DNA of 64,000 bases from a virus. Location of the stretch: IMG/VR virus record IMGVR_UViG_3300043410_001663, positions 1 through 64,000 of that record. The stretch is one strand, 5' to 3'. The position numbers and the translations under genes are program-made. Below the pieces are notes generated by a model. The model was not told where the DNA came from. It was given only the letters and a program-made list of their open reading frames with translations, and ran no database searches. Shown here piece by piece: positions 40,670 to 47,614 of the stretch (its first letter is position 1; every line of letters begins with the position of its first letter).

Positions 40670-41185
40670 ATGGCCAAAGTCAGCGAAAAAGTGGTTACCG
40701 GTAAAGTTCGTTTCTCTTACGCGAACGTCTTCACACCGAAGGCAAGCGAAGAGGGCAAGGAGCCGAAGTACTCCGTGTCGATCATCATCGACAAGAACGA
40801 CAAGGAGACCATCGCGAAGATCAACGCCGCGGTTGAGAAGGTCAAGCAGGGTAGCGCCGCCGTGTTCGGTGGGTCAATCCCCAAGGCCCTCAAGGGCGGC
40901 CTGCGCGACGGTGACGCAGAGAAGGATGACGCTGCCTACCAGGGCGCGTTCTTCATCAACGCCAACTCGTCGATGAAGCCCCAGATCGTAGACGTCAACC
41001 TGGACCAGATCATGGACCAGAGCGAGTTCTACAGCGGTTGCTACGGCCGCGCCTCGTTGACGTTCTACGCGTACAACCAGGCAGGTTCCAAGGGCATCGC
41101 CTGCGGTTTGAACAACCTACAGAAGCTGGAAGACGGCGAGAAGCTGGGCGGCGGTACCACCGCGGCACAAGACTTCGCGGTCTGA
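40670..41185 (+). CDS. ssDNA-binding protein (DUF2815, 171 aa)
   Basis: The start at 40670 has AAGGAGG upstream; earlier in-frame codons are inside the preceding gene. VVTGKVRFSYANVFTPKASE, KYSVSIIIDKNDKETIAKIN and GCYGRASLTFYAYNQAGSKG are signatures of DUF2815, an OB-fold ssDNA-binding family. It protects single strands in replication or recombination with the preceding nuclease. The reading ends just before the large structured RNA. Confidence 0.9.
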   Translation: MAKVSEKVVTGKVRFSYANVFTPKASEEGKEPKYSVSIIIDKNDKETIAKINAAVEKVKQGSAAVFGGSIPKALKGGLRDGDAEKDDAAYQGAFFINANSSMKPQIVDVNLDQIMDQSEFYSGCYGRASLTFYAYNQAGSKGIACGLNNLQKLEDGEKLGGGTTAAQDFAV

Positions 41186-41189
41186 TAGA

Positions 41190-41856
41190 TGAGTCCGGGG
41201 TCGCGCCCCGGATAGGTCAGCCCGGCCGAGTAGAAGGGACAACCCGGTGGGAAGCTCGGGGCCAATAAGTTTGGGGATCGCGCAACGGGTTAGCGCCGTT
41301 GCAGTTCTTTGATCCTTTCTTCAAAACACTGCTTTATGTGGGCGGTCTCCAAACTTGTTGGTAAAAGGGCCTAGTCAGCCCAACCTTTGCCGCGTGGTTA
41401 ACGCGGAAAGCGGACAGGTAAATCCCACTGACAATGGGCAAGCCGGAAAAGTGTTCGCAAGCTGGGAGGTTACCCTACGACCCAGCACCAACGTGAGTGA
41501 GGATTGAACGTACCAGCCACCCCTGAAAGGTGGGGCTCTGGTGGAAAGCGTTACCTGGTAACCAATGCCAGCAGTCCTCACCCATGTTGGTGTATGAGGT
41601 TCTAGTCAAACCGCGGTACTGATCACCGTAGCCTAATTCAGTTAAGGGCCACGCAACCGATGACAACGGTTCGCCAACAACCAACAAAGAAGGTGTTTAG
41701 CCAAGGCGCAGTCCCGTGAGCGGGGACTGAATCAATGCTGAGGTCGGGCGTGCGTCACCACGCCGGGGGCTATATCCTGTAGACACTTTCTTTGTTGGTG
41801 GTTAAGCGTGTTGACGCATGGCCCATAGCCATGAAGGTCGGCGCCCACCAACAACA
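41190..41856 (+). ncRNA. Large ornate structured RNA (~660 nt), GOLLD/ROOL-like
   Basis: A gene-free stretch packed with stems: 41194-41200/41206-41212; 41267-41277/41346-41356 enclosing 41282-41288/41296-41302; 41390-41394/41402-41406; 41461-41466/41481-41486; 41488-41503/41575-41590; 41655-41659/41667-41671; 41681-41699/41780-41798 (19 bp, two GU); 41709-41715/41723-41729; 41817-41822/41828-41833. Closing TTGTTGG/CCAACAA pairs join distant parts. Size, density and phage context match giant RNAs such as GOLLD and ROOL. Family assignment is inference. Confidence 0.7.
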
Positions 41857-41875
41857 TTATCAACTGGAGATTCGT

Positions 41876-42175
41876 ATGAATTTTGGACACGCAATTGAGG
41901 CCCTGAAAGCGGGCAAACGAGTGACGCGCGCAGGCTGGAACGGCCGAGGCATGTTCCTGATCCTGGCCGGTGGCTACAAGGTCCCCAAAAGCGCACTGCG
42001 CGCGGGAGGCCCCATCACCGCTGAGTTCCTGGAATCACGCGACCTGGAAGAGATGGAGATCCTTCCGCACATCGACATGTGGACCGTCAACGCGCAGGGG
42101 CGTCAAGCGTATTTGCCTGGGTGGCTTGCCAGCCAGACCGACATGCTGTCTGACGACTGGGAAACCTTGGAGTAA
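41876..42175 (+). CDS. Tad2-like anti-Thoeris protein (DUF2829, 99 aa)
   Basis: MNFGHAIEALKAGKRVTRAG, WNGRGMFLIL and PGWLASQTDMLSDDWETLE are the DUF2829 hallmarks. Members (Tad2) sequester the cyclic ADP-ribose-type signal of the Thoeris defence system, blocking abortive infection. GGAG lies before the ATG, immediately after the large structured RNA. The length is typical of the family. Whether this copy binds gcADPR is not shown by sequence alone. Confidence 0.8.
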   Translation: MNFGHAIEALKAGKRVTRAGWNGRGMFLILAGGYKVPKSALRAGGPITAEFLESRDLEEMEILPHIDMWTVNAQGRQAYLPGWLASQTDMLSDDWETLE

Positions 42176-42177
42176 TC

Positions 42178-42351
42178 ATGATCACACTGAAATTCACCGT
42201 CGAAGAAGTCAACTTCATCCTGAGCCTGCTGGGGCGCCTGCCCTTCGCTGAGGTTCACACCACCATTCGTGCAATCGCGGAACAGGGTCAGCCCCAGGCT
42301 GAGGCCCTGATGGAACAAGAAAAGGAGGAAGCACCCCAGCAGCCCGCCTAA
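42178..42351 (+). CDS. Small conserved phage protein (57 aa)
   Basis: MITLKFTVEEVNFILSLLGR then LPFAEVHTTIRAIAEQGQPQ. This VNxIL...LP...V...I..IxxQ(A/G)xPQ pattern is a very common phage hypothetical. Begins two bases after the previous stop and ends before a terminator. Confidence 0.7.
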   Translation: MITLKFTVEEVNFILSLLGRLPFAEVHTTIRAIAEQGQPQAEALMEQEKEEAPQQPA

Positions 42352-42379
42352 CACAGCCCACATAAACTTAACATAATCA

Positions 42380-42406
42380 GCCTGGCGCACGCGCCGGGCT
42401 TTTTTC
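42380..42406 (+). terminator. Rho-independent terminator after the Tad2-like operon
   Basis: GCCTGGCG/CGCCGGGC stem (one GU pair) with a CACG loop followed by TTTTTTC. It lies 14 bases before the ribonucleotide reductase gene, so that gene needs its own promoter or read-through. Confidence 0.8.
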
Positions 42407-42419
42407 TCACCACACCAAA

Positions 42420-44288
42420 ATGAATCAATACCAGCAATATATCCACAAGTCGCGCTACGCCAAGTACCTCCCCGACCAGGGCCGTCGAGAGGACTGGAAC
42501 GAGACAGTGCAGCGATACGTGGACTATATCTTCGAGCGCAACCCCAAGCTGAACCCGACCATCAAGCAGGACATCTACAACGCGATCCATGGCCAGCACA
42601 TCATGCCCTCCATGCGCGCCATGATGACCTCCGGCAAGGCAGCAGACCGCGACAACACCTGCATCTACAACTGCTCTTATCTCCCCGTGGACGACGTGAA
42701 GTCGTTCGACGAGGCGATGTTCATCCTGCTGTGCGGGACCGGCGTCGGGTTCTCGGTGGAGTCCAAGTACACCAGCAAGCTCCCGGACGTCCCCGAGCGC
42801 CTGTTTGAGTCCGAGCACCTGATCACCGTCGCGGACAGCAAAGAGGGCTGGGCCAAGGCCTACCGCCTGATGATCGCGAGCCTCTACGCCGGCGAGATCC
42901 CGAAGTGGGACGTGAGCAAGGTCCGCGCCGCTGGAACGCCCCTGAAGACGTTTGGTGGCCGCGCGTCAGGCCCCGAGCCCCTGGTCGACCTCTTCCAGTT
43001 CACCATCAAGACCTTCAAGGGCGCGCAGGGCCGCAAGCTCAACACCCTCGAGTGCCACGACCTGATGTGCAAGATCGGGGAGGTGGTGGTTGTGGGCGGC
43101 GTGCGCCGCTCGGCCATGATCAGCCTCTCTGACCTGAACGACGAGCGCATCCGCCACTGCAAGTCGGGCAACTGGTGGGACACCCACCCCCACCGCGCGC
43201 TGGCCAACAACAGCGCCGTGTACGAGAGCAAGCCCACCGTGGGGACCTTCCTGGAGGAGTGGACCTCGCTGTACAACAGCCACAGCGGCGAGCGCGGCAT
43301 CTTCAACCGCGAGGCGGCCAAGAAGATCGTCACCAAGTTCGGCAAGCGTGACCCGAATTACGAATTTGGTACTAACCCCTGTAGTGAAATCGTGTTGCGT
43401 CCGTACCAGTTCTGCAACCTAACGGAGGTGATGGTGCGCCCGGACGACACCCTGGAGAGCCTCAAGCAGAAGGTCCGCATGGCGGCCATCCTGGGGACGA
43501 TCCAGGCGACGTTCACGCACTTCCCCTACCTGCGCAAGGTCTGGCAGCGCAACACCGAGGAGGAGCGTCTGCTGGGCGTCTCGCTCACCGGCATCTACGA
43601 CCACGAGATCATGGGTAGCAGCAAATCGGCGCCGCTGTGGCTGGACCAGCTGCGTGAGGTCGCCAACGAGGCCAACGCCGAGTTCGCCGACATCCTGGGC
43701 ATCCCGCGCTCGACGGCGATCACCGCTGTCAAGCCGAGCGGCACCGTGAGCCAGCTGACCGACACCGCGAGCGGGATCCACCCCCGTCACGCGCCGTTCT
43801 ACATCCGCCGCGTGCGTGGCGACAACAAGGACCCCCTGACGCTGTTCCTGATCAGCCAGGGCATCCCTGCCGAGCCGTGCGTGATGAAGCCGGCCACGAC
43901 GACCGTGTTCAGCTTCCCTCAGCGTGCCCCCGAGGGGCTGGTGACGCGCGACGACGTCGACGCCGTCAAGCACCTGGGTCTGTGGCTGACGTACCAGCGC
44001 CACTGGTGCGAACACAAGCCCTCTGTCACCATCTCCGTGACCGAGAACGAGTGGCCGACGGTCGGCGCGTTCGTGTGGGACCACTTCGACGAGATGTCCG
44101 GCGTGTCGTTCCTGCCCCACGACGGGGGCACGTATCGCCAGGCGCCGTATGAGACCTGCACGGAGGCGGAGTACAATACGCTCCTGGCGCAGATGCCCGC
44201 CATTGACTGGCACGCGTTCTCTGAGAACCGTGACAACGTGGAGGGTGCCCAGCTCTTGGCTTGTACTGCTGGTGTGTGTGAACTTTAA
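42420..44288 (+). CDS. Class II (B12-dependent) ribonucleoside-triphosphate reductase (622 aa)
   Basis: The N-terminal half has NTCIYNCSYLP near residue 80 and GTGVGFSVE. The radical-site loop FGTNPCSEIVLRPYQFCNLTEV lies near residues 314-335 with the catalytic Cys, and the redox C-terminus LACTAGVCEL has a Cys pair. This is the monomeric adenosylcobalamin-type (NrdJ/RTPR-like), making dNTPs from NTPs. No Shine-Dalgarno is seen after the terminator. Confidence 0.9.
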   Translation: MNQYQQYIHKSRYAKYLPDQGRREDWNETVQRYVDYIFERNPKLNPTIKQDIYNAIHGQHIMPSMRAMMTSGKAADRDNTCIYNCSYLPVDDVKSFDEAMFILLCGTGVGFSVESKYTSKLPDVPERLFESEHLITVADSKEGWAKAYRLMIASLYAGEIPKWDVSKVRAAGTPLKTFGGRASGPEPLVDLFQFTIKTFKGAQGRKLNTLECHDLMCKIGEVVVVGGVRRSAMISLSDLNDERIRHCKSGNWWDTHPHRALANNSAVYESKPTVGTFLEEWTSLYNSHSGERGIFNREAAKKIVTKFGKRDPNYEFGTNPCSEIVLRPYQFCNLTEVMVRPDDTLESLKQKVRMAAILGTIQATFTHFPYLRKVWQRNTEEERLLGVSLTGIYDHEIMGSSKSAPLWLDQLREVANEANAEFADILGIPRSTAITAVKPSGTVSQLTDTASGIHPRHAPFYIRRVRGDNKDPLTLFLISQGIPAEPCVMKPATTTVFSFPQRAPEGLVTRDDVDAVKHLGLWLTYQRHWCEHKPSVTISVTENEWPTVGAFVWDHFDEMSGVSFLPHDGGTYRQAPYETCTEAEYNTLLAQMPAIDWHAFSENRDNVEGAQLLACTAGVCEL

Positions 44289-44303
44289 CTAAAGGAGAGT
44301 GAT

Positions 44304-44933
44304 ATGAGGATTTCAGCATTGCTTCTGTCGCTGGTGCTAGTAGTAGCGGCCGGTGTGGCGGATGCGCGTGGTGGATCCTCTAGCGGCGGTGGCCGCGGAG
44401 GGTTTTCTGGAGGGGGTGGCGCCAGGCCGGCGCCTGCGGCCCCCGCACGACCGGCAGCGGCCCCGGCGCCCGCACCTGCACGCACGACAACGACCACGAC
44501 GTCAACCACGACCACCCGCACCGCGGGCGGCGGCATGGTTGGCGGGCCGGTGATGTACGGCGGGTTCGGTATGGGCTATGGCTACACCAACGGCCTGCTG
44601 ACGGGCATGATCATCGGCAACATGATGCACCCCCACAACACGGTGGTGTACACGGGAGGTGGCACGTACAACAACAACGCGCTGCTATACCCGGACGGTC
44701 GCGTGGTGTCCCAGTCGGGCCAGTTGGTGGGTACGTACCAGAACGGTACGTTCACCGCCATCTCGAACGGCCCGATTGTCGCCCAGGCCGCCCCTGCGGA
44801 CGCCGTGCAGCACGCCCCCGCGCAGCCGGTGGTCATCAAGCAGGAGACCAACGCCGGTGAAATCATCGCCATGGTTCTCTTGGCTGTTGTGATTGTGTTC
44901 TTGATTATTATCCTGATTGGAGTGATTGTATGA
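44304..44933 (+). CDS. Exported Gly/Pro-rich protein with C-terminal membrane helix (209 aa)
   Basis: Signal peptide MRISALLLSLVLVVAAGVADA, Gly/Ser and Ala/Pro-rich linkers, a Thr run (RTTTTTTSTTTTRT), a GYGYTNGLLTGMIIGNMM hydrophobic stretch, then a C-terminal membrane helix from about residue 185. The layout suggests an outward-facing envelope protein. AAGGAGAG precedes the ATG. Function unknown; superinfection exclusion or spanin-like roles are guesses. Confidence 0.55.
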   Translation: MRISALLLSLVLVVAAGVADARGGSSSGGGRGGFSGGGGARPAPAAPARPAAAPAPAPARTTTTTTSTTTTRTAGGGMVGGPVMYGGFGMGYGYTNGLLTGMIIGNMMHPHNTVVYTGGGTYNNNALLYPDGRVVSQSGQLVGTYQNGTFTAISNGPIVAQAAPADAVQHAPAQPVVIKQETNAGEIIAMVLLAVVIVFLIIILIGVIV

Positions 44934-45235
44934 TGACAACCCTTCTCACCATTTTCCTCGTTCTTTTCTTCAGCATTTTGATCATCGCCATGATTCGTTC
45001 AACCTTCTATTATTCCGACTTCGACGATGAGGTCACGACAACCACAACCACGACGACCACAACGACGTACGATGAGCCAGCACAGCCCGCAGTGCACATC
45101 GTTGGCTCATTGACGCGCGAGTTCGAGGGCACGCAGGTGTTCGTGATCGACCCCGTGGACAAGATGAAGATCTGGCTGAATTCCTCCGACGACATGTACG
45201 AGGACGCAGCTGGCAAGATCTGGACCCTGCGCTGA
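44930..45235 (+). CDS. Membrane-anchored protein (101 aa)
   Basis: MMTTLLTIFLVLFFSILIIA is an N-terminal membrane anchor, followed by an acidic and Thr run and a globular C-terminus. The ATGA overlap with the previous envelope protein, and the shared Thr-runs, suggest the two work together. No known family. Confidence 0.55.
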   Translation: MMTTLLTIFLVLFFSILIIAMIRSTFYYSDFDDEVTTTTTTTTTTTYDEPAQPAVHIVGSLTREFEGTQVFVIDPVDKMKIWLNSSDDMYEDAAGKIWTLR

Positions 45236-45519
45236 TGGACGGCGTTAAGTACGACACCGAGAAGCTGCGATGGTCTCTTCTACCGCTCGAGGCGGTGGAG
45301 GAGATCGTCAAGGTCCTCGAGTACGGCGCGCAGAAGTACGCCCCCGACAACTGGATGAAGGTCCCGGGGGCCGAGGCGCGATACTGGGACGCCGCAATGC
45401 GGCACCTGATCGCGTGGAAGAAGGATGGAAAGCTGGACGACGAGACGGGGCAGTCACACCTTGCCCATGCAGCTTGTTGTCTGCTGTTTATGCTCTGGTT
45501 TGAGCAACAAGATCGGTAA
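45235..45519 (+). CDS. dATP/dGTP diphosphohydrolase-like protein (DUF5664, 94 aa)
   Basis: The ATG shares its first base with the preceding TGA stop. KYDTEKLRWSLLPLEAVEEI, VLEYGAQKYAPDNWMKVPGA, EARYWDAAMRHLIAWKKDGK and SHLAHAACCLLFML match DUF5664 nucleotide pyrophosphohydrolases (MazG-like). It probably trims dNTPs and may favour modified or balanced nucleotides together with the reductase. No other base-modification gene is seen in this window. Confidence 0.8.
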   Translation: MDGVKYDTEKLRWSLLPLEAVEEIVKVLEYGAQKYAPDNWMKVPGAEARYWDAAMRHLIAWKKDGKLDDETGQSHLAHAACCLLFMLWFEQQDR

Positions 45520-45544
45520 TTGGTGTGCCCCCTTGTGGGGTTTT

Positions 45545-45580
45545 GGGGAACAGTGATACAATCACTGTTCCCCCTTTTTT
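45545..45580 (+). terminator. Rho-independent terminator before DNA polymerase
   Basis: Perfect 13-bp stem GGGGAACAGTGAT/ATCACTGTTCCCC with an ACA loop, followed by CTTTTTT. Strong intrinsic terminator just upstream of the polymerase gene. Confidence 0.9.
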
Positions 45581-45613
45581 CCGGATTCGTCCGATAGCCT
45601 TTAGGAGCACGAA

Positions 45614-47575
45614 ATGATTCTCTCGATTGACTTTGAAACACGCAGCCGCATCGACCTCAAAGACCGCGGCCTTGACGTTTACTCCAGCGACTCAAGCACA
45701 GAGATCCTCTGCCTCGCTGCTGGATTCACCCCCGACAAAGTAGAAGTGTGGCGCGCAGATGAGGTCCCGCAGTGGGTCTTCGATCACGTGCTGGACTGGG
45801 GCCCTGTCTCCGCGTGGAACGCGGCGTTCGAGTACCACATCTGGAACCGGGTAGGCACCAAGCTCGGTTGGCCCGCGCTGAAGTGGGAGCAGCTAGTTGA
45901 CTCGATGGCCATCGCGGCCGCCAACAACATCCCCCAGGACCTGGACACGGCCGGCGAGGTGATGGGCTCAGAGTTCCAGAAAGACAAGCGCGGCAAGAAG
46001 CTGATCCAGCTGTTGTGCAAGCCTAAGAAGGCTAAAAAGGTCGGCGAGCTTCCTGAGTTCAACGAGGACCCAGAGCTGATGCAGGAGCTCTTGGACTACT
46101 GCAAACGAGACGTACAGACCGAGATGTCGATCGTCTCCAAGCTGCGCCCGCTCAACGCCAACGAGCGCAAGATCTGGAACCTGACCCAGCAGATCAACGA
46201 CCGTGGGGTGCCGGTGGACCCACGCGAGCTGGACAACGTGATCGGCGTAGTCAATGCGGAGCTTGAGTTAATTAACTCAGAGATCACGTCATTGACTGGG
46301 GGGATTGAGGTCACAAAACGTGATCAGCTGATGAAGTGGTTTAACGACCGCGGGATGGGGCTGACTGACATGCAGGCCGAGACCCTGGAGAAGGCGCGAG
46401 CTAACACAAAACTCGACGCTAACAGTGACGTTGTTAGAGTCCTCGATTTACGGTTAGAAGGCTCCAAGACATCCGTCACCAAGTTCAACAAGATGGCCGA
46501 GGTCCACGTGGGCGGCCGCATCCGTAACGGCCTCGTGTATCACGGCGCCTCGACGGGGCGATGGGCGTCCAGGGGGATCAACCTCCAGAACATCGCACGC
46601 CCAGCGTTGTGGATGAAAGATGAGCACATCAACAAGGCGGTCCAGTTGGCGCTGGAGTACGGCGACTACGACCTTATGAAGGTAGCCTTCGAGGACCAGG
46701 CAATGGACGCCTGCTCGTCGATCGTGCGCAACGCCATTAAGGCCCCGGAGGGCTACACGTTCGTCGACGCCGACCTGAGCTCGATCGAGAACCGGGTATC
46801 TGCCTGGATGGCCGGCCAGAACGACAAGCTGGAGCTGTTCCGCGACGGCATGGACGAGTACAAGATGTTTGCCACCATCCTCTACAGCGTGTTGTATGAG
46901 GAGGTCACCAAGGACATGCGGCAGGTCAGCAAGTCGGCGGTGCTGGGGTGTATGTTCGGCCAGGGGGCCAAGGGGCTCGTGGCTTACGCTGAGACGATGG
47001 GGGTTAAGCTGACCTTGGAACAGGCTGAGACGATGGTGAACGCGTACCGCGCGGCGTACGCCAAGGTGAAGAACTGCTGGTACGCGATGGGGCAGGCGGC
47101 GGTTGACGCCATCAAGAGCCCGGGGACGGCGTTTGCGGCCGGGAAAGTGAAGCTGAAGGTTGCGCGTGGCGCGCTGTGGATGCAGCTACCGAGTGGGCGG
47201 CTTATCTGCTGGCAGCGCCCGGAGGTGGTTCAGGAGCTTACCCCATGGGGCAAGATGGCCGACGTCATTTACGTCCTCAGCCAGAACACCTACACTCGGA
47301 AGTGGGGCCGCAACAAGCTCATCGGATCCAGCATTTTTCAGAGTTCCGTCCAGGGCACTGCACGAGATTTCCTTGCCGAATCTGCGCGGACGCTGAATGA
47401 TAAAGGCGTGGATGTGATCAACCTTATCCATGACGAGATCCTTTCACTCTGTCGCATCGATGACGCGAAAGAGGTAGAGAAGTTGATGATGACCGCTCTC
47501 ACCACCCCGCCAATTTGGGCGCCCAACTTCCCTCTCGCCGCGGAGTCGTGGATCGATACTCGCTATCGAAAATGA
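45614..47575 (+). CDS. Family A DNA polymerase with 3'-5' exonuclease (653 aa)
   Basis: Exonuclease motif I LSIDFETRS at residues 3-11 (Asp6, Glu8). Polymerase motif A FVDADLSSIENRVSAW near residues 381-396, motif B RQVSKSAVLGCMFGQGAKGL near 436-455 and motif C NLIHDEI near 602-608. Similar to phage PolA enzymes that pair with DUF2800/DUF2815. GGAG is seven bases before the ATG. Last gene on the plus strand; the next genes are convergent. Confidence 0.93.
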   Translation: MILSIDFETRSRIDLKDRGLDVYSSDSSTEILCLAAGFTPDKVEVWRADEVPQWVFDHVLDWGPVSAWNAAFEYHIWNRVGTKLGWPALKWEQLVDSMAIAAANNIPQDLDTAGEVMGSEFQKDKRGKKLIQLLCKPKKAKKVGELPEFNEDPELMQELLDYCKRDVQTEMSIVSKLRPLNANERKIWNLTQQINDRGVPVDPRELDNVIGVVNAELELINSEITSLTGGIEVTKRDQLMKWFNDRGMGLTDMQAETLEKARANTKLDANSDVVRVLDLRLEGSKTSVTKFNKMAEVHVGGRIRNGLVYHGASTGRWASRGINLQNIARPALWMKDEHINKAVQLALEYGDYDLMKVAFEDQAMDACSSIVRNAIKAPEGYTFVDADLSSIENRVSAWMAGQNDKLELFRDGMDEYKMFATILYSVLYEEVTKDMRQVSKSAVLGCMFGQGAKGLVAYAETMGVKLTLEQAETMVNAYRAAYAKVKNCWYAMGQAAVDAIKSPGTAFAAGKVKLKVARGALWMQLPSGRLICWQRPEVVQELTPWGKMADVIYVLSQNTYTRKWGRNKLIGSSIFQSSVQGTARDFLAESARTLNDKGVDVINLIHDEILSLCRIDDAKEVEKLMMTALTTPPIWAPNFPLAAESWIDTRYRK

Positions 47576-47614
47576 TGGTGGGCGCGGCTTCTCCGTCCGC
47601 TTTGCCCGAATGGA

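Noticed and set aside
41190-41856. Group I or group II intron as explanation of the structured region
   Set aside because: It does not interrupt a gene, no domain V-like hairpin or P7 core was recognised, and no reverse transcriptase or intron endonuclease lies inside it.
45235-45519. 2-aminoadenine (Z-DNA) pathway
   Set aside because: A DUF5664 hydrolase alone is not enough; no PurZ-like synthetase is present in the window.
47576-47614. Bidirectional terminator between the polymerase and the convergent late genes
   Set aside because: Only weak imperfect pairing and no T tract were found, so it is not called.
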